Source: Rhizomys pruinosus (lineage: Eukaryota > Chordata > Mammalia > Rodentia > Spalacidae). Taken from it: DNA of 64,000 nt. The stretch spans positions 408,558 to 472,557 of the forward strand of contig VZQC01008797.1 in NCBI GenBank assembly GCA_009823505.1, in the 5' to 3' direction. Positions 53,106 to 64,000 of this stretch are shown here, one piece after another. Below the pieces are notes generated by a model, which saw only the letters and a list, made by a program, of their open reading frames with translations, was not told where the DNA came from and did no database searches. Both the position numbers and the translations under genes were made by a program. Numbering within the stretch: the first letter of the stretch is position 1; the number at the start of each line of letters is the position of its first letter.

Positions 53106-53152
53106 TTTTTTTAAGTGAGCCAAATTATTAAGCATAAGGAATGAATGTAACA

Positions 53153-54365
53153 TTCATGTAAAACCAATTTGCAAGTATCTATGTCCAAATTTTGAACAAC
53201 CCAAGGTTCCCATAGTCCAGTTGGAGAAGCTTGTATGCACAAGCATGTTGATCAAATAGGAGTCCAGTCTATATTGCTATAGTCTCACGATTCACCCCAA
53301 TCTCCCCACAGCCCTTACATTCTACAATGCCTCCTCTTCCGCGAGTTGTTCCCTAGGCTTTGAGAAAGGGCACAAGTGGGTGAGAAGCAAAACAGTCTAT
53401 TTTCTCTGGAGATGTCATTTTGGACTCTAGTCTGTTCAGGTTGTTCCCCTTCATGGGTTGACAGCTTATCCAGTGGTACCTTTTTAATCCTACTAACAAA
53501 GCACAAGCAATTGGATGTACAGGCATTTAAGCAGTACTGATTATTATGGTAAGCTAAGCTGTGAGCATAGAGACAGATGCGTGGATGTTATGCTAATCCA
53601 CAAACTGTGGTTTCTCTATAAAGGGTGACAAGTTCTTATTGTGGCTTATAACATCTCCTAACCACGAGAGGACATAAGGTTGTGGTATCCACTGTGAATT
53701 ATTCCTCCAAGAAGAGAGCTAATAGCCAATTAGATTTGGGATATATGTAGACACATGGCTGCCACTGTTACACAGTATCTCCAGGCAGTTGAGGTGTAGC
53801 TGATACTGACAGAGGAGACTTGCTTGTCTCAAGGAGAACAATATTTTGCTGTATTGCTTTAGTGGCCTTTGGTGACACTCTCTGGTATTTCAGAGGCCAA
53901 TTGTACATTAGCAAGTGATGTCTCAAGATATTTTTCATGCTTACACCAGGTCTTCAACAACAGGGACTTACCACCTTTCTCCTTGCATATATCCCACTTA
54001 TAGGCAAAAGGCCTTTATAGTTTGGGGGGGCTTGGATCCCCTAACCAACATCTCCTAGGCAGAATAATTCATTGCTGATATCAGAGCTTTCCTGTATTAA
54101 TACATTTTGCTTAATTGCACAGCTTATAAAGACTTTACTATTGTATTTGGCTCTAAGTAGAGAATTATCCTTTCACAGTTCCTATGTCTATCAGTCATTT
54201 TAAAAAGGTAGTTATACCTGTTTTATAAGAAATTACCACTAAAACAGTTGGCTCTAATTTACAGTTAGGTAATGATTTCATTACCATCATGTTTTTCTTT
54301 TTCCTATAAAGGGGAGAGGTAGGAAGGTTTCTCAACATCTGGAAGGTAAACTTCATTAGGGCCCA
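53153..54365 (-). repeat. Inverted repeat, left arm (1.2 kb)
   Basis: The reverse complement is collinear with 55277-56527 from end to end. Shared text includes 'actgtaaattagagccaac', 'agacataggaactgtgaaa', 'aggggatccaagccccccc', 'gcagtggcagccat', 'attggctattagctctc' and 'gaaa(g/a)tagactgttttgctt'. By eye about four in five bases agree, with small indels. Frames are broken in both arms, so it is noncoding. A partial third copy is at 6590-6955. Confidence 0.93.
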
Positions 54366-55276
54366 TTATAAAAAGTTAACCCAAATAGAATTCAGAGAGA
54401 TGCTCAGTGTCTGTGACTCAGGCAGTCTGAGGTTCCTCCTTCTTTAATGTTCAGATGAGTCAGCCTCTCTGTTGGCATTTCCCAGTCCATCCTGCACAGC
54501 CAAAAGTTGTACATTTTCAGGCATTTAGATTGGTGTTTTTACCTGTGGGAACATACAAATCTTCTTTGTTAGTTTCAAGATCTGAAAATTGAAAATTTAT
54601 CAATAGGTTTGGAACACAGAGTTTTCCATTTGTATCCCAGAAGGGATACTACACCACCTCCCACCTCTCTCTTTTTGTTTTTTAAATTTTTACGTTTTGA
54701 CCTATAGATGCCTAAGTTGTATTACACATGCCCATAAACAGGAACCAAGGCATAGGTTTTCATTAAATTTACCCAAATGGTTTATCATTGACTGTATGCT
54801 ACTTATTTGGGAAGTAAACTTAAACTTGATTCCTTTAAATTATCCTACAAATAAAAGAAAGTGTTACAAGGTGATATTGTATAACCCAGAAAAATATAGA
54901 GACCATTTGTGTGCCTTAACCCCAAAGTTATTGTTGGAAATTCAATACAAATTATAAATAAAACAATCAACATTTTATATTCCCAATTAGTTCACATGTA
55001 TTACCATTTTTACCAAAACCTACTACCAAATTTAACTAATCTAAACATTTTACTAAGCCTTAAAATATCCTATAATATGTGGACAAAGCTTGGGCAGAGT
55101 TGAATACATCAAAACGTCACCAACATAACAGCTGAGAAAGAAAAGATACAACCTTGCATTTTGTAGGATGTACCAAGAAATACCAGCAGAGAAGTTGACC
55201 CATCTTAACACTAAAAGGAAGAAAAGCCCCAGACTGCTACAGGCATCAAACATCTTGTAACAACTGTTTATAGTGA
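54366..55276. other. Spacer of the inverted repeat
   Basis: 911 bp, AT-rich, with no gene recognised. Contains two small frames (54697-54957 and 54909-55103) without family resemblance. Confidence 0.6.
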
Positions 55277-56555
55277 GTCCTAATGAACCTTACCTTCTAG
55301 GTGCTGCACAGTTTTAATATGAGAGACTTCCTTACCTCTTTTTCATAGAACAAAGAAAAACATGGTGGTAATGAAGTCATTCTCTAACTGTAAATTAGAG
55401 CCAACTGTTATAGAGGTAATCTCTTATAAAGCCGATAAAACTCTTTTCTTTAATTGGCTAATAGACATAGGAACTGTGAAAAGGATTATTCTCTGTTCAA
55501 AACCAAATATAGTACTAAAGTCTCTTTAAGCTATGCATATAAGCAATATATATTAATACAGGAGAGCTCTGATATAAGCAATGGATTATTCTGCTAAGGA
55601 GATGTGGGCCAGGGGATCCAAGCCCCCCCAAAAGGTAAAGGCTTCTTGCCTGTAAACTGGGATCTGCAGGAAGAGAGGTGGTAAGGCCCTGCTGTCAAAG
55701 ACCTGAAGTAAGCATGGGAAGGCTGTATTGAGACCGCACTTGCAAGTGTACAGTTGGTCTCTGGAATACCAGAGAGTGTTACCAAAGGCCACTGAACCAA
55801 TAAAGCAAATGTTGGTCTCCTTGAGTCAAGCAAGACTCCTCCATCAGCATCAGCTACACCTCACCTGCCTGGAAATACTGTGCAGCAGTGGCAGCCATAT
55901 GCCTGTACATTCCAAATTTAATTGGCTATTAGCTCTCTCCTTGGAGGAATAACTCATGGCTGATGCCACAAGCTTACGTCTTCTAGTTATAACATCTTCT
56001 TATAACATCATCTACTTATAACATCTTCTAGATGTTATAAGCCACAGTAACACCTTGTCATCTTTTACAGAAAAAAAGCGTAATTCATGGATTAGCATAC
56101 CATCCAAACATCTGTGTCTATACCAAAGTAACCTACCATAATAATTAGGACTGTTTAAATACCTATATATCTAATTGCTTGTGCTTCATTAGTAGGATTG
56201 AAAGGTTATTCCTGGACCAAGTGTCAGCCCATGAAAGGAAACAGCCAGAACTGATCAGAGTCTAAAACGACATCTCCAGAGAAAGTAGACTGTTTTGCTT
56301 CTCGTCCACCTGTGCCCCTTTTCTAAGCCTAGGGAACAATGTGTGGAAGAGGGGGTGTGGTAGAATGTAAGAGCTGCGATTGAGGTGAATGGTAAAACTA
56401 CAGCAATATAGACTGGACACTTATTTGATCAACTTGATTGTACATAAAAGCCCCCCCCAGCTGGATGGTAGGAGCCTTGAGCTGTGTGGATTTGGGCACA
56501 ACTGCTTGCAAATTGGTTTTACATGAAGGATGCTTATACTCATAAAAAAAAAAGG
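55277..56555 (+). repeat. Inverted repeat, right arm, ending in an A tract
   Basis: Pairs with 53153-54365. Beyond the paired part it runs 'ggatgcttatactcat' into an A run (56543-56554), as a retrotransposed sequence would. A local triplication 'cttataacatct' lies at about 55993-56035 and is absent from the left arm. Confidence 0.9.
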
Positions 56556-57270
56556 AGCTACATATTGAAAAGTGCTTAAACCAGGTTTTCGTGCCAGACC
56601 TGAAGAAGGCCAGGAGCCTGGATGAAGATGATCATTAAAATCCACTCTGTAAGGTTTGCAGTTTAAAGTGGTATACTTTAAAATAACACATATTTATATA
56701 TAGAGAGGTATTTCAGTAGAGATTTAGAAAGAAATACAAAATAAACCATATAAGTTAATGGACTTGATCTCTCTGAAGTCATAGTCTAGTCAGATAGCTT
56801 TAAAGAGCAAAGTGGAAACAGATTTTTAGTCTATTTATATATAACACATATTATTAAATACATATAAAATTCCTATAATCAAATAAGTAAATATGCAAAA
56901 AAAATCAGTCTATTTAAATAGAAAGTCCAGAAATAGACCCAGTTGCAAAAGGGTGGGTCAGAAATTTCTAGGATAAAAGATAAAAGAGTGGCATGCATGG
57001 AGCAGTCCCACTCCATTCATGGGAATAGAGCTCACACTCCTGGAGGTGCTGCCCAGGGACAGAGGGCCATGGGGATGCTGTTCTATCAAAACCTGGGCTG
57101 GATGCCTGGTTGTTCTGGTGGATCCCTGAGGGACTGGCCCAGGCTGCCATCTTGTCTGCCACATAGCGGCAGTGATCCCCTCCCCCAATGACACTTACTA
57201 GGTTTGCAGAGAAAGTGCTATTTCCTTTATTTCCTTTTATTCCTATTTGTAACCAGGAGTTTAAGAAAAT
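56556..57270. other. Unassigned DNA, no gene recognised
   Basis: AT-rich first half. 56940-57240 is more GC-balanced and contains competing frames on both strands without recognisable domains. Confidence 0.5.
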
Positions 57271-57271
57271 C

Positions 57272-57475
57272 ATTCATGGAGCTAGAGAGATGGTTCAGAG
57301 GACCCAGGTTTGATTCCCAGCACCCACATGGCATCTAACGACCATCTGTAACTCCAGTTCCAGTGAATCCAATGCCTTTTTCTGTCCTCTACAGGCATTG
57401 CAGGACATGGGTGCACTTACATACAAGCAGGAAATACATTCATACACATAAAATAAAAATAACAAAACATTTGTT
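57272..57475 (+). mobile_element. B2-type SINE with internal deletion
   Basis: 'ggagctagagagatggttca' jumps to 'gaggacccaggtttgattcc', losing the A-box side. Confidence 0.88.
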
Positions 57476-59084
57476 TAAAGAAAATCTTTCACAGGTCACT
57501 GGCTAACTGCAGAGAAAGTGAAATAGATACTTCAAGGACTGTATCTAAGGATATACAATTTGCAAAGCTAGTTCAGAAAACTGACTTGTGGACAGTTCCA
57601 TCACCAAAGCAAGCAGAAATGCCAGTGATACCCCATGGCAGGGAGGACTGGACAAAGAATACAGAAGAAGGCAAAGTGCAGCTATGCACAGCGAAATCAC
57701 GATGGAAACCAGCCTAGAGGAAGGCCAGGCATCTGGACTGAAGACGACGTACATCAGCCATGTGAAGTAGGCTTGTGAGCTGAAGGAAATCAGGCAGGAA
57801 GAATGAAAGAAAACCAGAAAAAAAGTGTGTGAAAAGCATACTAAATCAATAATTAAAAAATCAATAAACATCGCTGATTTATGCATGTGTTTATTGATTA
57901 TTGCATCTGTTTATTGATTTTTCTCATTCAATCTTGCTGCCACTCTAAACCTCAGATTAAGTGAGGTCATATGAGAAAAATCTTTTCAAATGGGAAATAC
58001 CCTGGTTGGTACCTCAAAATCTTTCCACTTTGGGTTGCTTTACTAATTTTGTTATTTAGAAGAATATTTCCACCTCGTTTACCCCATCATCCTTACTCAC
58101 ATCACTGACTCTTAGGCCCGTGTTTAGGTAAGATTAAGAAAACTCTGAATATTTGATGACACCAAGTATGTGGAACATAAGACCATATACAAGGTTTAGA
58201 CCACATGGCTGTGCTATGGATATCCAAGGTGAGCCAGCTAAACACACTGACAGCAGACACTCAGGAGAGTGAGCCAAAATGGCTGACACCAGATGTCTGA
58301 GGAACCTGAACATAAACTGTGGTATCATCTTTATATGACTATTCCCAGCATTTGTCACTCTTACATGATTCTGTATGAATATGGATGTGATGTCAGAGGT
58401 GAGTGCCTGTTGCCTTTTCCAACAAACCTGTTCTTTTCATATGTGCTGGCAACTGGGTAAAGCAGCTTGGGTACTTGTAAATAGAGTATGTCTTATCTTC
58501 CTTCAGTTCCTCAAATTCTCTTTAACCTCCAGCCTCCTGTGACCCTCCTCCATGCATAACATTGGAGCTTGGACCTTACATAAAGTGTTAACTGTGGTAC
58601 TTATTCAATGAAAATTTGTAGTGTAATAATAACGATGAAGCATACCCAAAGATGTCTGTCATGGAAAGACATGACCTAAAACGGGTGATATAAACTTGAG
58701 CCATAACACATCTTTCATGTTATATTTCAATTATAGAATGAAATTATAGCCCAAAAGAATGATTAAGTTTATTAGGTTATCCCAAGCATCCATTGTTAAT
58801 GACACCCATTTGTCTGAGGATTCACACACCCTAAATTGAAGAGCAGAATCCCAGGAGCTTGATGAATATATTTAGAACATAATTATAAAATATGAGTTTT
58901 GAAAAGTCAAAGGGGTTTTTCAATAACAGGAAGTCCAGATGAAGAGAGAAGAAACAAATTGACATACAAAGTACAGGTGAATCTCAAAAGCCTTATTGCG
59001 AATGAAAGAAGTAAGACTGAAAACATTACATACAGCCTTATTCTGTCTGTATGACATTCTGGAAAAGACAAAATCCTAAGCGTT
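57476..59084. other. Unassigned DNA, no gene recognised
   Basis: 57480-57830 is richer in A and G and may be a repeat remnant. A short direct repeat 'ctgtttattgatt' / 'gtgtttattgatt' occurs near 57885-57920. No gene supported. Confidence 0.5.
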
Positions 59085-59199
59085 CTGGATAGGTGGCTCC
59101 ACTGAGCCATCTGTTAAGGCTATTCTTTGAGAGGGCCTGGATTCAGTTCCCAGCACTGAGATGGTGGCTAACAACTGTAACTCCAGTTCCAGGGGATCC

Positions 59200-59265
<66 letters not shown>

Positions 59266-59330
59266 CACTGCATGTCAGGTGCACTTTCATAGATGTATGC
59301 AAAACACTCATACAATTAAAATAAATAGTT
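59085..59330 (+). mobile_element. B2-type SINE containing a (CT)30 run
   Basis: Head 'gatgaggtggctccactgag'-like start, 'cagttcccagcactgag', 'ctccagttccaggggatcc', then 60 bases of pure CT (about 59202-59261), then the usual 'cactgcatgtcaggtgcac' body. Confidence 0.8.
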
Positions 59331-59389
59331 TTTTCAGCTTTTTTTGTTTTTGTTTTCAGTGTTGTTGTTTTTTTCATTTTGTGTCCTTC

Positions 59390-59908
59390 TAAACACTTGG
59401 AAGTATTAATGGTTGTAAGTCCTTTTTTGAAATAATTTTAATATGAATTCTGCTGTGAAAAACCCATCCTGGGCCAAGGCTTTTGGTTGGTAGGCTGCTT
59501 AATTACATCTTCAATTTCTACCTATATTATTGGTCTCTTTAAGCTGTCGATCTCTTCCTTGTTGAGCTTTGGTGATTCCAGGAATTTCAGATATTCATTC
59601 CATTTCCTTCTAGGTTTTCAACTTAGTATAGTATAGGTTTTTTAAAAGTAATCCATATGATTGTCTGGATCTTTTCAATTGTCTGTTGTGAATTTCCCCT
59701 TTCATCACAGATTCTGTTGATTTGGAGTTGTTCCTTCTTTCTTTTGGTTAACTGGGCTAGAGGTTTGTCTCATCTTGTTTTGGATTCAATGATTTTTTTT
59801 TGTATGGTTTTCTTTGTTTCTATTTCATTGATCTCTGCTCTGATTTTTGTTATTTTCTTGTCCTGTCTGTTGGGTTAGGGTTTCATTTGTTGTTCCTAGT
59901 TATTGTTA
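59390..59908 (-). mobile_element. L1-type LINE ORF2, reverse transcriptase region (part 1)
   Basis: The antisense text follows the order of mammalian L1 ORF2 from the RT core toward the 5' side: 'ggccaaggcttttggttgg', 'tggtctctttaagctgtcg', 'tgattccaggaatttcag', 'ctagaggtttgtct', 'cattgatctctgctctgatt'. Several stops. It continues at 61747. Confidence 0.85.
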
Positions 59909-61371
59909 CCAGGAGTGGGCTGTTGGCTGTGGAAGAACCTGACCATGTGTATGTTTGGAGAAGTGTGGAAGACTTTGGAACTTTGGCTGGAAAAGGCTGT
60001 TGACTATTATAAGCAGAGCTTAAGGGCCATTCAGTGGCAGGCCTGGAAGAAAGCATGGCTTGAAAAAATGTAGTTCCTAGAGAGAAAATAAAAGACTTAG
60101 GCAGCAACTGCAGGATATTTGATAAAGAGTCTGGCAGCAGTTTTGCCCACAGCCCAGATGCTTGCCTGATGCTAAGTTTGAAAAGCAGTGGACTGTGTCT
60201 TTGGTGGAGGATATTTCAAGACAGCCTAATGTAGAAATGGGTGGCGTGGCTTTTAATGGAATATTATACAGATCTACAGTGAAAAAGAGCAGATGGAGCA
60301 GAAAGAAATGCAAAATGTACAGTTTGGCTCTGATAACTGCACTAGGAAGATTAAAGGTGGGGCCAACAAGGCATGTGAAGGAGAGGTTGGATCTGAAAAC
60401 TGCATAGGAAGATTAAAGGTGGGGCCCAAGGCATGTGAAGGAGAGGTTGGATCTGAAAACTGCACTAGGAAATTAAAGGTGGGGCCAAGGCGTGAAGGAG
60501 AGTTTTCCTTTTGATAAGGAGTTTAAAGTGATTAAGGAAGGGCTTCGAGAATTTACAAGTAAACAAAAGAAATCAGTACCTTCAGGGCAAAACACACCCA
60601 GCTAATCCTCCAGCAAGTCCAGGGAAGAGAAAAGTAGCAAATGTGGTTGAAAATGGGCCAGGTCTGGCCCGAACTTGCAGCCAAATTCGGCAATTTCATT
60701 CACGTGAGTGCTGGCTTTAGAAAATGAAGTTTGCAAGAGTGAAGGGGTCATCAGTTTTTCCTCCACGGTTTCAGAGAGCCAAAGAGGCCAGGAAGAGTAC
60801 AGCAGGGGTGTCCCTGAATAAAGAAGGCCCTGAATGGGCCACTGCGTGAAGCTGTGAGTATGAGGCCTGGTTGGGCAGCGGAGAACCCAAGAAGACTTTC
60901 AAGATGCCAGACCTGTGAGATATTTGCCAAGGAGAGCTGCATAACGGGGAGTGGTACCAGCCTAAGAAAGAGATGTATGTTGCAAGCAAAGGTGAAGAGC
61001 TGAGCCGTGTAAGCCCTTTGAAGTCAAGTCCAGAAGTCGCATGTGGAGCCACAGGATTTGGGCGTTTGCCCTGCTGGTTTTCGTCTTGTTTTGGTCCAGT
61101 ATTTCCTCACTATGCCTCTATTCCTCCCTTTTGGAATGGGAAAGTTGTATTCGGTTCCACTGTACATTGGGAGTATGTATTCATCCCCTTTTGCTTTTAC
61201 AGAGGTTTACAGTTAAGAAGGATTGGCCGAGTCCTCAGAAGAGACCTTCTGGACTGTGGACTTTTGAATGACTTTGAAACTGGTAAAGACATGGGGACTA
61301 TTTAAGTTGGACTAAATGCGTTTTGGGCATTTTATATGGTCAGGAAGCCCTATGGGGCGCAGGGAGTGGAA
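59909..61371 (+). mobile_element. MaLR internal sequence (noncoding, gag-related remnant)
   Basis: Starts with text typical just inside a MaLR 5' LTR ('ggaagactttggaactttgg') and ends with 'gactttgaaactggtaaaga', 'taagttggactaaatgcg' and 'agggagtggaatg' before the 3' LTR, the order known for ERVL-MaLR elements. Frames are interrupted throughout. No 5' LTR precedes it. Confidence 0.82.
60335..60512. repeat. Three tandem units of about 60 bp in the MaLR
   Basis: Units start 'aactgc' at 60335, 60398 and 60458 and share 'aggaagattaaaggtggggc' and 'gcatgtgaaggagaggttgg'. Spacings are 63 and 60 bp, and the last unit is short. Confidence 0.93.
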
Positions 61372-61746
61372 TGTGGTGGTTTGAAGAGTGTCCCCCATAG
61401 GCTGCTAAGTATTCAGACATTTGTATACAGTTGTTGGCGCTGTTTTTGGAGGTCCTTAGAAGGTGTGGCCATGCTGGGGGATGTGGGTGTCCCACTGGGG
61501 CCGGGCTTAGTGAGCTTAACAAGCCTCTGTGCTCTACAGTTTTGCTCCTCTCTGCTTCCTGTGCTCTTTGCGAGATGTGAACCTAGGCTTTTTGCTGCTC
61601 TGGATTCCGGCCACCACGCCTTCCCGCCACAATGACTAATTCCCTGGGACCAACGCCAATCAGTAAGCTCAAAAAAAAAAATAAACTCTTCCTTTTATAA
61701 GTTCCTTTGGTCTTGGTGTTTTATCACAGCAACAGAAAAACTGACA
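61372..61746 (+). mobile_element. MaLR 3' LTR (ORR1/MT-like)
   Basis: Starts TGTGGTGGTTTGAAGAG and ends ...CTGACA (375 bp). AATAAA at about 61680, 'cttggtgttttatcacagc' near the end. Related to 17869-18223. Confidence 0.87.
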
Positions 61747-64000
61747 TATACACCTCTCAAGTACTTTTTAGCTGGAGTGTTAGATCATTCACTTGTTGCT
61801 CTTTCTGTTTTAATTAGGCACTTAGGAAGCTTAATAAAACTTCCCTCTTAGGACTGCTTTTTATTTATTTTTTTTATTTTTTTATTTTTTTAATTTTTTT
61901 TTAAATTTTTTATTTATTTCCTTTATGTGTATCAATGTAGCTGTTGCATGCAGGTCTGTGCACCTGTGTCGTGCAATGCCGCGGAGGTCAGAAGAGGGGT
62001 CTAGGATTCCCCTGGAACTGGAGTTTCTCCTGGAATCGGGAGTTTCAGAGACGGTCTCAGCCGCCATGTGGGTGCTGGGAGATCGAAACCCGGGTCCTCT
62101 GTAAGAGCGGTGCGTCGCGCTCTTAACCGCTAGGGCCATCTCTCCAGCCCCTTAGGACTGCTTTTTAAAGTGTCCCATAGGTTTTGCTGCATTGTATTAT
62201 TTACATTGTCATTCAGTTCCAGGAATGTTTTTATATTTCTTTTATTTCTTTCTTGTCAAAAAAAAAAAAAAATTGTTTTTTTTTATTGGATAGTGTTGTT
62301 TTAGTCTCCATGTGTTCTTGTAGGTGTGTAGGGTTTATCCTGGTGTTGATATTTTCGTTCTTATTGCACTGCTGGTTTATAGAGAATGCATGAGATTATT
62401 TTCAATCTTTTTGTATTTGTTGAGTTTTTCCCTGTTCATTTGTTTTTTTTCTATTTTGGAGAATGTTTCCGTGGGGTGCTGAGTAGAAAATGTATTCTTG
62501 GTGTTTGGGTGGAATATTCGATAGATGTCTGTGTAGGTCCATTTGGTGTATTGGGTATCATTCAAGTTCAGATGTCTCTCTGTTTATTCTTTGTCGCTGT
62601 TGATCTTTCTTAAGGATTAGTGGGGGTTGAAGTCCCTACTATTAGTGGCTGGGGTTAATCAGAGCCTTAGATCCTGGAGATTGTCTTTAACAAGTTTGGT
62701 GCGCTCTGGCGTTTTGGTGCATATATATTCTGGGGGTACTGTGAGATTCTTCAGTCAATTTGTTCATTTATAATAGATTGTAATGGCCCTTCTTGTCTCT
62801 TTTGATTTCTTTTTGCTTTGACAGTCTATTTTTTCTGAATATTAAAATAGCAACACCTGCTTTCTTTTTTGGTACCATTTGCTTGGAAATGTTTTTCTTC
62901 CATTCCCTTCACCTTAGTTGGTGCCTGTCCTTGAAATTGAGATGGGTTTCTTGTGTAGACAGCATATAGAGGGATTTTGTTTCCTAAATCCATTCTCCAG
63001 TCTAGGCTTTTGATTGGGGGAGTTTAGTCCATTTTTAGTCATTATATAAGGTTATAATTGAAAAGATGGATGTTGTTTTCCTTTCACCTTATTATCCATT
63101 TGGATTTTTAGTCTCTGATTCTGCTCTACGTTTATATTTTTATTAGTTTCCTTCCTAGGTGCTTGATTGGATATGTTGCTCCTCTCTCTGCCCTTTGAAT
63201 TGCTCACCGAGTATTTTCTTGAGAAGTTGGTTTTCCAGACATGTGTTACTTCATCTTGTTTATTTCTGGAAGATTTTTCTCTCTCCTCAACTGTAATTAG
63301 ACATTTTTTGCTGGGTAAAGTACTTCTGGGTTGGCATCCATAGTCCCTTTAAAACCACTGGGGAATGCTTTGCTCCAATGTTCTTCTTGCTTTCATAGTT
63401 TGTCCAAAAAGTTGTTGTAATTGTCATGGTTTCCCTTTGAATGTGAACTTGTATTTTTTTTGTGTTGCCTTCAGAATTTAATCTTTGTTTTGGGCATCTA
63501 GCATTTTGACTATGATTATGGTGTGGGAGTTTCCTTTTCCTGATCTTGTTTTATTTGGATCCTAAGTGCCTTTCTTTTATTTGAAATGGGTTTGTCTATT
63601 TTTTCAGATGTTTGGGGAGTTTTCATCTATTATTTTGTTGAAGATCTGATCTATTACTATACTCTTGAAGATTCTTCTCCTTCCTCTATCCTATGATGTG
63701 GAGGTTTGATCTTTTATAGTGTCCCATATTTACCTGGTTTGTTCCACGCTGTGTATTTTTTAATTTTCATAATCTTTATTTGAGCTTTTTAGTTGCTCTG
63801 TGATATCTTCCAATCTGATATTCTTCTTTTTCTCTTTCCTCCATTCTATTTCTGAGGCTTTTTCCTTTCCTTTCTTCCTGGTTGGATGGAGTGTTCTATT
63901 TCTTTTTTCATCTCATCCTGTGATTTTCTGTTTTTTTCTGTTGGTACAAATATTTTAATTATTGGTTATACATATATTTTTTATTTTTAAGGGATTCCTA
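61747..64000 (-). mobile_element. L1/HAL1-type LINE, antisense, 5'-ward part (part 2)
   Basis: Continues the LINE broken at 59908: 'agtgtcccataggttttgct' (62170), 'gaatgtattcttgg'-type text (62490), 'gtgcatatatattctggggg' (62715), 'aatggcccttcttgtctct' (62782), 'gagatgggtttcttgtgtag' (62940), 'gtttagtccatttttagtc' (63022), 'tgctgggtaaagtacttctg' (63310). This is the antisense order ORF2 5' region, then ORF1 region. The text near 63310 is the antisense counterpart of the fragment at 32895-33310. It runs out of the window and is full of stops. Confidence 0.8.
61864..62150 (-). mobile_element. Young B2-type SINE with 17-bp target duplication
   Basis: Antisense and CpG-rich; carries the same extra segment as 27875-28134 (two 'cctggaa(c/t)(t/c)(g)ggagtt' copies, 62008-62047). 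cttaggactgcttttta at 61847-61863 and 62151-62167. Several single-base insertions against the 28-kb copy ('agatcgaaacccgggtcc'). Confidence 0.95.

Noticed and set aside
55728..55952. ORF in the right arm of the inverted repeat, a possible ancestral protein
   Set aside because: The corresponding left-arm frame is interrupted by several stops; I see no family match, so coding is not supported.

Overview
This is nuclear DNA from a rodent. It carries three intact olfactory receptor (OR) coding regions of mammalian class II, family-1 type and one truncated OR pseudogene, all on the minus strand. They sit in DNA dominated by B1, B2, B3/B4-like and ID-like SINEs, L1/HAL1-type LINEs and MaLR (ERVL-type) LTR sequence. 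Abundant B1 plus B2 points to a myomorph rodent. The B2 copies differ in the 3' half from the mouse form I know, so a non-murid lineage is possible; that is inference. I recognise no tRNA, rRNA, CRISPR or prokaryotic feature.

Layout: 1-2.2 kb holds two L1 3' ends, the second a 5'-truncated insertion with a perfect 17-bp target duplication. 3.1-12.2 kb is the first OR unit: 3' flank, coding exon 8405-9328, intron, and a probable noncoding first exon plus promoter near 11.9-12.2 kb. 12.2-21 kb is SINE-rich and has an LTR-type repeat carrying a 30-bp minisatellite (16.6-17.2 kb) and a MaLR LTR (17.9-18.2 kb). 21.2-29.1 kb is a second, decayed unit whose OR (28.53-29.12 kb) has lost its 5' third, intron and promoter. 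29.4-35.1 kb is the third unit (coding exon 30729-31658). 35.6-37.2 kb is a 1.6-kb TG/TCTG array. 37.3-45.2 kb is SINE-rich. 45.7-50.2 kb is the fourth unit (coding exon 46490-47488). 53.15-56.53 kb is an imperfect inverted repeat with arms of about 1.2 kb. 59.4-64 kb is an antisense L1/HAL1-type LINE interrupted by a MaLR without a 5' LTR and by a young B2.

The OR array arose by tandem duplication. The three intact copies share the same inferred architecture: a noncoding exon about 2.3-3.1 kb upstream with a consensus splice donor, and a coding exon whose acceptor lies 2 nt before the ATG. Upstream of each exon are Olf/EBF-like and homeodomain-like motifs in the same order. The splice sites also decide the start codons, removing N-terminal extensions that a longest-ORF reading would give. 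I found no gene system outside known biology. The most informative signals are the triplicated promoter/exon-1 block, receptor-specific changes (loss of Cys169 in one, a C-terminal tail in another), the inverted repeat, and datable nested insertions.
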